DNA from: an uncultured Sphingomonas sp.
GTDB taxonomy: Bacteria; Pseudomonadota; Alphaproteobacteria; Sphingomonadales; Sphingomonadaceae
Assembly (NCBI RefSeq): GCF_913774285.1
Contig: NZ_CAJYHX010000032.1
Span: forward strand, 1-64,000
DNA length: 64,000 nucleotides
Direction: 5' to 3'
Shown: positions 24,841-33,880 of the stretch, piece after piece
Layout: each line of letters begins with the position of its first letter
How positions within the stretch are numbered: position 1 is the stretch's first letter
Notes under the pieces: model-generated
Seen by the model: the letters and a program-made list of their open reading frames with translations, nothing else
What the model was told of the DNA's origin: nothing
Database searches by the model: none
Made by a program: the position numbers and the translations under genes

Positions 24841-25860
24841 ATGACCAAGGTTTTCTTGCGCATGGTGCTGGCGGCCGCCTGCCTAGCGCCGCTGGGGATG
24901 CCCACTTCGGCGCTCGCGCAGGCCGCGGCGGCGCCGGTACCCGGTTCCAACCCGATCATCCGCGACAAGTTTACCGCCGATCCCGCGCCGCTGGTCGTCG
25001 GCGACCGGCTTTACCTCTATGTCGGGCATGACGAGGCGCAGCGCGACGAGATGTTCAACATGCGCGAATGGCTGGTCTATTCGACCACCGACATGCGGCA
25101 CTGGACCGATCACGGTCCGATCCTGAACGTGGCCGATTTCAAATGGGCGAAGAAAGATGCCTGGGCCTCCCAGGCGATCCAGAAGAACGGCAAATTCTGG
25201 TTCTACGCCGCGGTCGAGCACGACGCGACCAACCCCGGCAAGGCGATCGCGGTCGCGGTGTCGGACAGCCCGACCGGCCCGTTCGTCGATGCCAAGGGAT
25301 CGGCGCTGATCACCAACAGCATGACGCCGAAGGGGACGCACAGCTGGGAGGACATCGACCCCACCGTCTTCACCGACGACGACGGCACCACCTGGATCGC
25401 CTGGGGCAACCGGCAATGCTATATCGCCAAGCTCAAGCCCAACATGATCGAGATCGACGGCCCGATCACCGAGATCACTCCGCCGCATTTCGAGGAAGGG
25501 CCCTGGTTGCACAAGCGCGGGCCGCTCTATTACCTGACCTATGCGTCGCTCGACCGTTCGAAGCACCGCGACGAGAAGGTCTCCTATGCCACCGCGCCGT
25601 CGATCCAGGGTCCCTGGACCTATCGTGGCGAGCTGACCGGCTCGGGCAAGTACAGCTTCACCATTCATCCCGGCATCGCCCAGTTCAAGGGAGACTGGTA
25701 CCTGTTCCTGCACAACGCCACGCTGGCGATCGGCGACCTCAGCGGGGCGATCGGCCGCCGAGCGGTGACGGTGGAGCGGCTGGAGTACAATGCGGACGGG
25801 ACGATGAAGCCCGTGATGCAGACCGAGGCAGGCGTTACGGCGCTTCGGGCGGGTAACTGA
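24841..25860 (+). CDS. Secreted GH43-family glycosidase
   Basis: A 339-residue five-bladed beta-propeller enzyme with a signal peptide (cleavage near 'ALAQAAA'). Catalytic acids: Asp47 in 'TADPAPLVV', Asp near residue 173 in 'DIDPTVFTDDDG', Glu near 217 in 'HFEEGPWL'. GH43 members are beta-xylosidases and alpha-L-arabinofuranosidases; this short single-domain form lacks the C-terminal beta-sandwich. Of two adjacent ATGs (24838, 24841), the second has better spacing to GGAG at 24831. It stands alone, about 25 kb from the other two GH43 genes, and points away from the M3 peptidase. Confidence 0.92.
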   Translation: MTKVFLRMVLAAACLAPLGMPTSALAQAAAAPVPGSNPIIRDKFTADPAPLVVGDRLYLYVGHDEAQRDEMFNMREWLVYSTTDMRHWTDHGPILNVADFKWAKKDAWASQAIQKNGKFWFYAAVEHDATNPGKAIAVAVSDSPTGPFVDAKGSALITNSMTPKGTHSWEDIDPTVFTDDDGTTWIAWGNRQCYIAKLKPNMIEIDGPITEITPPHFEEGPWLHKRGPLYYLTYASLDRSKHRDEKVSYATAPSIQGPWTYRGELTGSGKYSFTIHPGIAQFKGDWYLFLHNATLAIGDLSGAIGRRAVTVERLEYNADGTMKPVMQTEAGVTALRAGN

Positions 25861-25871
25861 GAGGATCGCAC

Positions 25872-25910
25872 GCCGCGCGGACCCGGCGCAGCAGGCCGGA
25901 TCCGCGCGGC
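25872..25910. terminator. Bidirectional hairpin between GH43 and MucR-like gene
   Basis: GCCGCGCGGA and TCCGCGCGGC form a perfect 10-bp stem around a 19-nt loop in the 56 bp between convergent stop codons. Confidence 0.55.
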
Positions 25911-25916
25911 AGCGGC

Positions 25917-26426
25917 TCAGTCGGCCGCGTTGGCGCGCGCGCGGGGCTTGCGCGTCGCCTTTGCAGGGGGGGCATCGGTTGCGACGTTGCGCGCCGCACG
26001 CCCCTTGGCGCCCAGCCCGATCTTGTGCGCCATGGCACGGCGCTGTTCCGAATAGGTCGGCGCTACCATCGGATAATCCGGCTTCAGATTGTAGCGCTCG
26101 CGATATTCCTCGGGCGTCAGGCCATGCGTGCTCAGATGCCGGCGCAGCGTGCGATACGGCTTGCCGTCGATCATCGAGATGATGTGGTCCTTCGAGGCGA
26201 GCGACTTGCGCACGGACACGGCCGGCGTGAATTCGTCCGTCGGCGTTTCGTCACCGGTATCGTCCACCTGCGCGCCTCGACCTGCGAGCGCGATCACGTC
26301 CGCGTGCATCTGTCGCAGAAAGGTAGAAACGTCCTCCATCGTCGCACGGTTATTCGGATTGGACAGCCAAGCGATGGTAAGATCACTTGCCAGTTCAACG
26401 GGATCGGTGTTGATTTGATCAGACAT
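25917..26426 (-). CDS. MucR/Ros-family regulator without the usual zinc-finger cysteine
   Basis: A 169-residue protein. The N-terminal half matches MucR ('ELASDLTIAWLSNPNNRATM', 'EDVSTFLRQMHADVIAL'). The DNA-binding half has the Ros/MucR pattern 'LRRHLSTHGLTPEEYRERYN' and 'YPMVAPTYSEQRRAMAHKIG'. Where MucR proteins have a Cys ligand ('xICLEDG'), this one reads 'HIISMIDGKPY', so the canonical Cys2His2 site is incomplete; some MucR homologues tolerate this. MucR proteins are H-NS-like global silencers of surface, virulence and cell-cycle genes. An 18-bp palindrome 36 bp upstream may be its autoregulatory site. Confidence 0.88.
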   Translation of the reverse strand: MSDQINTDPVELASDLTIAWLSNPNNRATMEDVSTFLRQMHADVIALAGRGAQVDDTGDETPTDEFTPAVSVRKSLASKDHIISMIDGKPYRTLRRHLSTHGLTPEEYRERYNLKPDYPMVAPTYSEQRRAMAHKIGLGAKGRAARNVATDAPPAKATRKPRARANAAD

Positions 26427-26461
26427 ACTGCGTCCCTCTCATTTTGTGCACCATGGTGCCG

Positions 26462-26479
26462 TCGCTATACGTATAGCGA
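26462..26479. promoter_or_regulatory. 18-bp perfect palindrome upstream of mucR-like gene
   Basis: TCGCTATACGTATAGCGA is perfectly symmetric and centred 44 bp before the MucR-like start codon. It could be an operator for that or another dimeric regulator. The central TATACGTATA could also serve as a -10 region. The rest of the 230-bp gap to 26656 shows no gene. Confidence 0.5.
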
Positions 26480-26656
26480 TACGATGGGTGCGTCTCCCGG
26501 AATTTGGCGAGAGACACAAAAAACCATGTTCGTTCTGCATCTGTTGGTGACATGTCGTCGCGGTCGCAGCGACGTTGTGCTAGATATTCAAGCGCATTTA
26601 GGGTCTGCGGACGACAATTGGGCGTCCGTGGCGGTTCTACGCTCGAGCGCTTGCGG

Positions 26657-27682
26657 TCACCGTTGGGCCTCCAGCGCGCGGCGCAGCGTATCGCGAGCGC
26701 GCTCGACCTGCTCCGGCGTCGGCGCCCCGAGAACACCGCGTATCGCTTCGGGAATATGCGCGGCAGGGTCGCCGTGGAGCTGGAACACGAGGTGGTCGAA
26801 CATCGCGCGCCAGGCCAGCCGCTGGTCCTCGGGCAGCAGCCGCAGCGAATGGAGCGCGTGATACAGCGCGTCGTGTGGGTTCAGGATGGTGGGCTGCGGG
26901 TGGGTCCACCAGTAATTGGCGAACAGGTTGACCGGATCCAGCGAGTCGACGGCGTGCCACCAGAGAAACGGTATGTAGATTGCGTCGCCCGGCTCCAGTA
27001 TCGCTGCCTGTGCATGTCGTGCGGCTTCGGCATAACGGGGGAAACGCGCAAGATCGGGCGCGGCAATATCGACGAAGCTGGTCGGCGTCCCTGCCGGGGT
27101 GAATTCAAGCGGCCCCATATAGAGGTTCGAGACCTGATCGGGCGGGAACAGCGTGAAGCGTCGCCGGCCGGCGACGACAATGCCGATATTCTCCATCAGG
27201 TCGTAATGCGGCGCGACGCGCAACTGGTTGCCGAGCCAGAGCCGCGGAACCACTGCATCGCCGACCAGGGTGATCGCGTTCTCCGCGGTGAAGCCGGGAA
27301 GCAGCTCGGGTGCGAGGATCGACTGGATCGCCATCGCATAGCCGGTGGGGCGTTCCAGTTCGCGCAGCAACCGGTCCAGGAACGGATCGAGCGGCGACAG
27401 GCCGCGGACGAAGTTCATGCCGGTGAAATCGTCGTTGTAGAAGAACCGGCCCGCGATCGCGGGTTCGCCGACGATCGCATTCACCGCGCCGTCATGGCTG
27501 AAGCGCTTGCAATAGGCGACGATCCCCTCGGCTCCCTCGCATCCGGCACGCACCGCCGGCCAATCGGCGGCGAGGCCGCGCAGCACCACCGGCTCGCGCG
27601 CGGGACGAATCTCGGCATCGAAGCGGGCGCGGTCGATCGGGCCCAGTTCGCGCAGCGCGCGCGGTGCGGGCAGGTCGGTCAT
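26657..27682 (-). CDS. Cupin-like/JmjC-fold dioxygenase-type protein
   Basis: A 341-residue protein of the cupin_8 (JmjC-like) family. The metal-binding H-x-D is in 'APHYDLMENIGIVV' (~residue 170) and the distal His in 'IPFLWWHAVDSL' (~250), as in Fe(II)/2-oxoglutarate hydroxylases. The start ATG 27682 overlaps the stop of the preceding halogenase (ATGA). It is the last gene of the halogenase operon; cupin_8 genes often sit with these halogenase-like genes and TonB receptors in Caulobacter, Xanthomonas and sphingomonads. The substrate, possibly a protein or peptide side chain, is unknown. Confidence 0.88.
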   Translation of the reverse strand: MTDLPAPRALRELGPIDRARFDAEIRPAREPVVLRGLAADWPAVRAGCEGAEGIVAYCKRFSHDGAVNAIVGEPAIAGRFFYNDDFTGMNFVRGLSPLDPFLDRLLRELERPTGYAMAIQSILAPELLPGFTAENAITLVGDAVVPRLWLGNQLRVAPHYDLMENIGIVVAGRRRFTLFPPDQVSNLYMGPLEFTPAGTPTSFVDIAAPDLARFPRYAEAARHAQAAILEPGDAIYIPFLWWHAVDSLDPVNLFANYWWTHPQPTILNPHDALYHALHSLRLLPEDQRLAWRAMFDHLVFQLHGDPAAHIPEAIRGVLGAPTPEQVERARDTLRRALEAQR

Positions 27683-29211
27683 GATGCTCGCCGTGCGGGT
27701 GTCAGGTCGCAACCGATGCGGCGGAGGTAATCGTCCTGCAAGGGCATGGTGTCGGCCGTTTCGTCAATCACTTGCGCGATGTGGTTGAGGCGTTCGAGCG
27801 TCTCCGTATCGGATAGCAGATCGGCTACCGGATGATAGCGTTCGGGCATGATTCCCTGGCCGGTCATCACCGCGAGCCAGCTTGCTTCCTGGAACAGCTC
27901 GCGCTGCTCGCGGAAGATGCGGCCGTTGCGGCGGAACAGCGCGATGCGCTCGGCGAGGCTGTCGGGCGGCGCCATGTCGCGGCAACGGCGCCAGAAGGCG
28001 CTGTCCTCGCGCTCGGTGGCCTTGTAGTGCAGGATCAGGAAGTCGCGGATGTCGGCATATTCCTGCGCGGTCTCGCGGTTGAAGCGGTCGATCTCGGGCG
28101 CATCGAAGCCGCGGCTCGGAAACAGCGCCATCAACCGGCCGATGCCCGATTGAATCAGGTGGATGCTGGTCGATTCGAGCGGCTCGAGAAAGCCGCCGGC
28201 AAGGCCAAGTGCCACGACATTGCCGATCCAGGCGCGGTCGCGGTGCCCGGCGCGGAAACGCAGCGCGCGCGGCTCTGCCAGCGCGGGCCCATCCAGGTTC
28301 GCAAGCAGCGTCGCCGTCGCTTCGTCGTCGGACAGATGCGCGCCGGCATAGACATAGCCGTTGCCGGTGCGGTGCTGGAGCGGGATGCGCCATTGCCAGC
28401 CTGCCGGTCTCGCTGTCGCTCGGGTGAGTGGCAGGCGGTCGCCGCCCGGCGCGCAGGGCACCGCCACGGCGCGGTCGCAAGGCAGCCAATGGGCCCAGTC
28501 GCAGAACCTGGCGCCCATCGTCTGCTCGATCAGCAGCCCCCGAAAGCCCGAACAATCGACGAAGAGGTCGCCCGCGATCTCGGCCCCCGATTCGAGCCGG
28601 ACGGCGGCAACATGGCCGGTCTCGCCATCGCGGCGAGCTTCGACGATGCGGCCCTCGGTGCGATGCACGCCCAGCCCCTCGGCGAGCCGCCGAAGGAAGG
28701 CGGCATAGAGGCCCGCATCGAACTGGAAGGCATAGCCGAGCCGGGCGAGCGGCGAATTGGGTTGGTCCGGCCTCGGATGTGCGAAACGCCCGCGCCGGGC
28801 CGCGGCGATGCCGATCGAATAGGCGTCGAGCGGCCTCCTATCGCCCAATGCCCGCGCCTTGAGCCAGAAATGGTGGAACTCCACCCCCAGCATGTCGAGG
28901 CCGAAGACGCCGAAGGGGTGGACATAGCGGGTGCCGATCCGCTGCCAGTCGACGAATTCGATGCCCAGCTTGTAGGTGGCGCTGGTCTCGCGGACGAACG
29001 CCGCTTCGTCGATGCCGAGCATCCGGTTGAACAGGTTGATATGCGGAATCGTCGCCTCGCCGACGCCGACAGTGCCGATCGCATCGGACTCAACGAGCTC
29101 GATCTGCAATCCCGGCAGGGCGCCGACCAGCTTGCCGAGCGCGGCTGCGGCCATCCAGCCCGCGGTGCCGCCGCCGACGATCACGATCCGCCGGATCCGA
29201 TCGTCTCTCAC
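27679..29211 (-). CDS. Tryptophan halogenase-family flavoprotein (copy 4 of operon)
   Basis: A 510-residue FAD-dependent protein. FAD motif 'GGGTAGWMAAAALGK' at residues ~13-27, 'GVGEATIPHI', the putative catalytic Lys81 in 'SATYKLGIEFVDW', the family signature WxWxIP as 'WQWRIPLQHRTGNGYVY', and the halogenase Glu in 'FLEPLESTSIHLIQ'. These are all hallmarks of PrnA-type enzymes. Its GTG start (29211) overlaps the preceding stop (GTGA); the longer frame to 29463 is antisense-like and rejected. Characterised PrnA chlorinates tryptophan; relatives next to TonB receptors have no proven substrate. It probably needs FADH2 from a separate reductase, which is not seen in the window. Confidence 0.9.
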   Translation of the reverse strand: MRDDRIRRIVIVGGGTAGWMAAAALGKLVGALPGLQIELVESDAIGTVGVGEATIPHINLFNRMLGIDEAAFVRETSATYKLGIEFVDWQRIGTRYVHPFGVFGLDMLGVEFHHFWLKARALGDRRPLDAYSIGIAAARRGRFAHPRPDQPNSPLARLGYAFQFDAGLYAAFLRRLAEGLGVHRTEGRIVEARRDGETGHVAAVRLESGAEIAGDLFVDCSGFRGLLIEQTMGARFCDWAHWLPCDRAVAVPCAPGGDRLPLTRATARPAGWQWRIPLQHRTGNGYVYAGAHLSDDEATATLLANLDGPALAEPRALRFRAGHRDRAWIGNVVALGLAGGFLEPLESTSIHLIQSGIGRLMALFPSRGFDAPEIDRFNRETAQEYADIRDFLILHYKATEREDSAFWRRCRDMAPPDSLAERIALFRRNGRIFREQRELFQEASWLAVMTGQGIMPERYHPVADLLSDTETLERLNHIAQVIDETADTMPLQDDYLRRIGCDLTPARRAS

Positions 29212-30800
29212 ACCGGCGATCCGGGTGCGGCGAAGGGCGCGTCCTGCGCGAAGGAGAAGACCGGCAGCGGCTCGGCGGCAGGCGGCGGGGGCGGGGCCTG
29301 CTGGGGCGCGATGCGCGCGAGGAATTCGGCATGGGTCGGCATCTTCTGCGCCGTCTCCCAATAGCCTTGGCGCATCTGCTCCAGCGCCTGCGCGACGAGG
29401 TTCTCGTCGAGCGCGTCGGCGGCGGGCTCGTGCTCGCGCGGGACGATGTGCTGGCCCAGGCACACGGCGACCCAGCTGGTGTTGGTGAACAGCTCGGTGC
29501 CTTCACGGAACAGCCGCCCCTTGCTCTGGAACAGCGCGATCCTGGTCGCGAGGCTTTCGGGGATGTCCATCGTCCGCACCCGGTTCCAGAAGGGCGTGTC
29601 GGTGCGGGTCGTCGCCTTGTAGTGGAGGATGATGAAGTCGCGAATATCCTCGTAGAGGTCGCGCATCTGGCGGTTATATTCCTGCCGCTCGATCGGATCG
29701 AAGCGCTTGTCAGGGAAGAGCGCGATCAGCCGGGCGATGCCGCTCTGGATCAGGTGGATGCTGGTCGATTCGAGCGGCTCGAGGAAGCCGCTCGACAGGC
29801 CGAGCGCGACGACGTTGCGCGACCAGCTCTCGCGCCGGCGCCCCGTGGTGAAGCGCAGCCGCCGCGGATCGGCAAGGGCCGGCCCCTCCAGCGACGCCAT
29901 CAGCTGCTGCTCGGCGGTGTCGTCGTCGAGAAATTCGCTGCAATAGACATGGCCGTTGCCCATCCGGTGCTGGAGCGGGATGCGCCATTGCCAGCCGGCT
30001 TCCCGCGCGGTGGAACGGGTGAAGGGATCGGGATCGCGGACATTGGCACAGGGCACCGCCACCGCGCGGTCGCAGGGCAGCCAGTGGCGCCAGTCCTCAT
30101 AGCCCGTCTGCAGCGCCTCCTCGATCAGCAGGCCGCGGAAACCCGAGCAGTCGATGAACAGATCGCCCGCCACGGTGCGTCCGTCCGCCAGCGTCACCGA
30201 CTGGACGAAGCCGTCGTCAGGCCGCAGCGTCACGTCGCTGATCTTGCCTTCGATGCGGATGATGCCGCGCGCTTCCGCCAGCTGGCGCAGCAGCTGAGCG
30301 TAGAGACCGGCGTCGAAGTGGAAGGCGTAGAACAGCTCGCGCACGGGGGTCTGCGCGGTAGGCGAGGGGCGGCCGAACTTGCCCATCAACGCCGCCACCG
30401 CGCTCATCGACCATTCGGCGATGTCCGGCATCGCCCGCCGCGCCCGCTCGCGCAGATAGAGCTGGTGGAAATGCACCCCCTGCAGATCCTGCGCGTAGTT
30501 GCCGAAGGGATGGAAATAGCGCTCGCCCAAGCCACCCCAGTCGACGAACTCGATGCCCAGCTTGAAGGTGCCGCCGGTCGCCGCGAGAAACGCGTTCTCG
30601 TCCAGCCCGATCATCTGGTTGAAGCGCAAGATCGGCGGGATCGTCGCCTCGCCGACGCCGACCGTGCCGATCTCGTCGGATTCGATCAGGGTAATGCGGG
30701 TATAGCCGTTGTTGAGAAAGCGGGAAAACGCCGCGGCGGCCATCCAGCCGGCGGTACCGCCGCCGACGATGACGACGTCGCGGATACTATGCTCGTTCAT
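29208..30800 (-). CDS. Tryptophan halogenase-family flavoprotein (copy 3 of operon)
   Basis: A 530-residue paralogue with all the landmarks: 'GGGTAGWMAAAAFSR', 'GVGEATIPPI', Lys80 in 'GTFKLGIEFVDWGG', 'WQWRIPLQHRMGNGHVY', and 'FLEPLESTSIHLIQS'. It differs from its neighbours in a proline-rich C-terminal tail ('APQQAPPPPPAAEPLP', about the last 35 residues). ATG 30800 overlaps the end of the upstream gene by 14 bp, which supports co-translation. The frame extending to 31121 overlaps that gene too far to be real. Confidence 0.9.
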   Translation of the reverse strand: MNEHSIRDVVIVGGGTAGWMAAAAFSRFLNNGYTRITLIESDEIGTVGVGEATIPPILRFNQMIGLDENAFLAATGGTFKLGIEFVDWGGLGERYFHPFGNYAQDLQGVHFHQLYLRERARRAMPDIAEWSMSAVAALMGKFGRPSPTAQTPVRELFYAFHFDAGLYAQLLRQLAEARGIIRIEGKISDVTLRPDDGFVQSVTLADGRTVAGDLFIDCSGFRGLLIEEALQTGYEDWRHWLPCDRAVAVPCANVRDPDPFTRSTAREAGWQWRIPLQHRMGNGHVYCSEFLDDDTAEQQLMASLEGPALADPRRLRFTTGRRRESWSRNVVALGLSSGFLEPLESTSIHLIQSGIARLIALFPDKRFDPIERQEYNRQMRDLYEDIRDFIILHYKATTRTDTPFWNRVRTMDIPESLATRIALFQSKGRLFREGTELFTNTSWVAVCLGQHIVPREHEPAADALDENLVAQALEQMRQGYWETAQKMPTHAEFLARIAPQQAPPPPPAAEPLPVFSFAQDAPFAAPGSPV

Positions 30801-32217
30801 GCAAATGCCTCGATTGCGCGGCACGGAAGGCGGCGAGGGTGGGGAGGGGCGCGACCGCCTGGGCGATCCGGTTGCGATAGCGCGCCATGGCATCGGCGGC
30901 GCGCGCGGGCGGCACGGCATCGGCAAGCGGATCGATCCGGCGCGGCAGCACGCCCTGGCCGAACAGCACCGACAGCCAGCCGTCGCGGTCGAAGGTCTCT
31001 TCCTCGTAGAAGGGCAGGCGGCCGCGTTCGCGGAACAGGCGGAGTGTATGGCCAAGCGAGTCGGGCAGCTCGACGCTGGCGACGTCGTGCCAGAACGTGC
31101 CGCTGCGCCGCGCCGTGACATAGTGGAGCAGCACGAAATCGCGCACCCGTCGCGCTTCAGCGAGCGCCTGGCGATTATACTCGGCCGCCTCGAGTGGATG
31201 CGGGACGCCGGCCGGCAGCATCGCGATCAGCCGGTCGATCGCGCTGTGCGCGAGATGGAGATTGCTCCATTCGAGCGGCTCGATCGTCACCGCCGCATCG
31301 CCGATCGCGACGACATTGTGCCGCCAGGGCTCGAGCGCCGCGCCGGCTGCGAAGCCGATCGCGGCATCGTCGCGATGGCTGTGCGCGGCGCTGTAGACGG
31401 CGCCCTGCTGGGTCGCGCTGGCCCAGCGCCAGCCCTGCGCGGTGGCGGTCACGCATTCCATTGGGGCGGGGTCGTCGTCCGGAGCCGCGTCCTCCAGCAC
31501 CAGCCGGTCGCAGGCGAGCCATCGCTGCCAGCTTTCGCGAATGCTTCCCAGCCGCCCGTGCAGCACGGCGGCGGGGCCGCTGCAGTCGCAGTACAGATCC
31601 GCTTGCACGCGCATGCCGTCGGCAAGCACCACACCCGCCACGCTGCCATCGAGCGCGCGCTCGACCGTCGTCAGATCGCCGTCCAGCGTGCGGACGCCGA
31701 CATGCCGCGCGAACGCCTTGAGCATGGCGAGATAGCGGGGCAGATCGAGGGTGAGGCCGAAACCGTGCCCGCCCAGAATGCCGTCGGCCGCCGGCAGCAC
31801 GAAGCGTCCGGCCCGTGCCATGGCCGCGGCAGGCGAGAAAGCGTCGAGCGGCGCGACGACGTCGTCCCGTGCCGCACGCGCCCAGAGATGGTGGAAGGAC
31901 ACACCGTCGATGCTCTCGCCATGCGGCCCATGCGCATGCACATAGTCCGGCAGGCCTTCCACCCAGTCGCGGTAGAGCGTGCCGAGCCGGTAGACGCTGC
32001 CGGTGCGCACCACGCCGTCGCCAATGCCGATGCCGAGATCGGCGTGGAAGCCGAGGATCGAGGGGAGGGTGGTGGCGATCCGATCCGCCAGCGCGTCCCT
32101 GGGGGGCGCGAGCGGCAGGATCGACACGGCCAGCGTCGGTACCCGGCGCTTGAGCGCGGCGGCGGCGGACCAGCCGGTCAGCCCCCCGCCGACGACCAGA
32201 ACATGGGTGAGGCTCAT
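30787..32217 (-). CDS. Degenerate halogenase-family flavoprotein lacking catalytic Lys and WxWxIP
   Basis: A 476-residue member of the same flavoprotein family, the shortest and most divergent in the operon. FAD binding is kept in altered form ('VVGGGLTGWSAAAALKRR'). Three landmarks are gone: 'GVGEAT-P' is 'RIATTLP', the catalytic Lys is Arg77 ('SVYRLGTLYRDW'), and WxWxIP reads 'WRWASATQQG'. The EST region reads 'IEPLEWSNLHLAHSAI', keeping the Glu. Without the lysine, HOCl-type halogenation is not expected; it may be a different flavin enzyme or a structural partner. ATG 32217 overlaps the preceding stop (ATGA), so it is still kept in tight coupling with active-looking copies. Confidence 0.85.
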   Translation of the reverse strand: MSLTHVLVVGGGLTGWSAAAALKRRVPTLAVSILPLAPPRDALADRIATTLPSILGFHADLGIGIGDGVVRTGSVYRLGTLYRDWVEGLPDYVHAHGPHGESIDGVSFHHLWARAARDDVVAPLDAFSPAAAMARAGRFVLPAADGILGGHGFGLTLDLPRYLAMLKAFARHVGVRTLDGDLTTVERALDGSVAGVVLADGMRVQADLYCDCSGPAAVLHGRLGSIRESWQRWLACDRLVLEDAAPDDDPAPMECVTATAQGWRWASATQQGAVYSAAHSHRDDAAIGFAAGAALEPWRHNVVAIGDAAVTIEPLEWSNLHLAHSAIDRLIAMLPAGVPHPLEAAEYNRQALAEARRVRDFVLLHYVTARRSGTFWHDVASVELPDSLGHTLRLFRERGRLPFYEEETFDRDGWLSVLFGQGVLPRRIDPLADAVPPARAADAMARYRNRIAQAVAPLPTLAAFRAAQSRHLHERA

Positions 32218-33728
32218 GCCGCCGCCGCCATCGCGCAATAGCGGTCGATATAGCGCAGATGCTCGGGCACCCGCGCCACCGTGGCGGTGATTTCGGCTTC
32301 CAGCGCGCGCATCCCCTGCAGCAGCGCGGTCGCATCGGCAGCGTCCGCGCGGGGATCATAGCCTTGGGGCAGGATGCCCTGGCCGACATAGACGGCGATC
32401 CAGCTCGCATCGAGGAACACGCCCTCGCGATACTTCACCACCCGACCGGCGCGGCGGAACAGCTCGATCTTCTCCGCCAGACTGTCCGGCACCGTCATGG
32501 TGCGGACATAGTTCCAGAATTCCGTGTCGGTGCGGATGGTGGCATGATAGTGGAGGATCAGGAAGTCGCGGATGCGATCATATTCCAGGTCGATCAGCCG
32601 GTTGAACTCGTCGCGCTCGATGGGCGCGTCCGCGGCTTCGGGGAACAGCTCGATAAGCGCGGTAATCGCCTGCTGGACCAGATAGATGCTGGTCGACTCG
32701 AGCGGCTCCAGAAAGCCGCTGGCGAGACCGATCGCGATGCAATTCTTTACCCAGCTTCGCCGTCGCCGCCCGGCCCGGAAGCGCAGCACGCGGGGATCGG
32801 CGAGCGCCGCGCCCTCCACCGCGCTGGTCAGCGCCTGCGCCGCCGCCGCGTCCGAGGTGAACGCGCTGGCATAGACATAGCCATTGCCTGTGCGATGCTG
32901 CAGCGGGATGCGCCAGCGCCACCCCGCGGGCATCGCGATGGCGCTGGTATAGGGTGTGACCGAGGTCGCGGTGCGGCAGGGCATCGCGACCGCGCGATCG
33001 GCGGGGAGCCAGTGGTTCCAGTCCTCGAACGGCTCCGCCAGCGCCTCGCCGAGCAGCAACGAACGGAAACCCGAGCAGTCTACGAACAGATCGCCCTCGA
33101 TCACCTGGCCGTCGTCCAGCCGCAGGGCGGTGATGTTCCCGCTCGCGCCGTCGCGCAGCACCTCGACCACCTTGCCTTCGCTGCGGACCGCGCCCAGCCC
33201 CTCGGCGATGCTGCGCAGATAGGGCGCGAACAGCAGCGCGTCGAACTGATAGGCATAGCCATAGGTGGAGGCGAGTTGCGCAGGATCTGCCGCGGGCAGG
33301 TCGAACCGGTTCTCGCGGGCGAGCATGCAGCCATAGGAGAAATTCTCGAGCGGCGGCACGTCCACACCTGCCAGCCGCAGCCGCGTCCAATAATGGTGGA
33401 AGTCGATCTCGCCCGTGCCGCGGCCGAACGTGCCGAACGGATGGACATAGCTGTCGCCGATCTTTCCCCAATCGCGAAATTCGATACCCAATTTGAACGT
33501 ACCGCGCGTCCATGCCATGAAATCGGCCTCGCGGATCCCGAGCTTTTCGATGAACCCGCGGATGTGCGGCAGGGTCGCTTCCCCGACGCCGATCACCCCG
33601 ATCGCTTCGGATTCGATCAGGTGGACGCAGCAACGTTCCGGCAACAAACGGGCGAGCGCCGCAGCCGTCATCCAGCCCGACGTCCCCCCTCCCACGATCA
33701 CGACGCGTAGACTCGGCTGCCCGGCCAT
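32214..33728 (-). CDS. Tryptophan halogenase-family flavoprotein (first gene of operon)
   Basis: A 504-residue flavoprotein starting 'MAGQPSLRVVIVGGGTSGWM'. Landmarks are complete: 'GVGEATLPHI', Lys79 in 'GTFKLGIEFRDWGK' (the same position as Lys79 of PrnA), 'WRWRIPLQHRTGNGYVYA', and 'FLEPLESTSIYLVQQ'. It leads a five-gene leftward operon with ATGA/GTGA overlaps throughout. Its start lies 235 bp from the divergent TonB receptor start, so the two transcripts share a control region. Probable role: flavin-dependent halogenation or a related oxidation of an imported or surface-associated substrate (inference). Confidence 0.92.
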   Translation of the reverse strand: MAGQPSLRVVIVGGGTSGWMTAAALARLLPERCCVHLIESEAIGVIGVGEATLPHIRGFIEKLGIREADFMAWTRGTFKLGIEFRDWGKIGDSYVHPFGTFGRGTGEIDFHHYWTRLRLAGVDVPPLENFSYGCMLARENRFDLPAADPAQLASTYGYAYQFDALLFAPYLRSIAEGLGAVRSEGKVVEVLRDGASGNITALRLDDGQVIEGDLFVDCSGFRSLLLGEALAEPFEDWNHWLPADRAVAMPCRTATSVTPYTSAIAMPAGWRWRIPLQHRTGNGYVYASAFTSDAAAAQALTSAVEGAALADPRVLRFRAGRRRRSWVKNCIAIGLASGFLEPLESTSIYLVQQAITALIELFPEAADAPIERDEFNRLIDLEYDRIRDFLILHYHATIRTDTEFWNYVRTMTVPDSLAEKIELFRRAGRVVKYREGVFLDASWIAVYVGQGILPQGYDPRADAADATALLQGMRALEAEITATVARVPEHLRYIDRYCAMAAAA

Positions 33729-33866
33729 CGCTCCACCCTCTCCCGGTTTTGCGCGATTACCAGCATTTTCCGCCGATCTGTCAAACGTTCCTTCGGCCGT
33801 GCCCCGGCCAACCGGTAACCAAGCGTTGCATCCGGGTTACAGTCTTTGCGAAAACATTTCCGTTGA

Positions 33867-33880
33867 TGGTAGCGGTAGCA
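33867..33880. promoter_or_regulatory. LacI-type operator-like site in the receptor/halogenase spacer
   Basis: TGGTAGCGGTAGCA differs from the symmetric LacI-family pattern TGGTAGCGCTACCA at two positions. It lies 84 bp before the receptor start. A second imperfect inverted repeat, CGACAA-CA-TTGTCG, is at 33914-33927. The assignment rests on similarity to the cleaner site at 50530. Confidence 0.35.

Noticed and set aside
27679..29463. Extended N-terminus of the fourth halogenase (594 codons), and the similar extension of the third to 31121
   Set aside because: The extra residues are Arg/Ala/Pro-rich and overlap the preceding gene by hundreds of bases; the FAD motif sits right after the internal GTG/ATG starts that form stop-start overlaps.
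26657..33728. Halogenase operon read as a halogenated antibiotic biosynthetic cluster
   Set aside because: No NRPS, PKS, flavin reductase, carrier protein or export gene is present nearby; the context is a TonB receptor and sugar enzymes.
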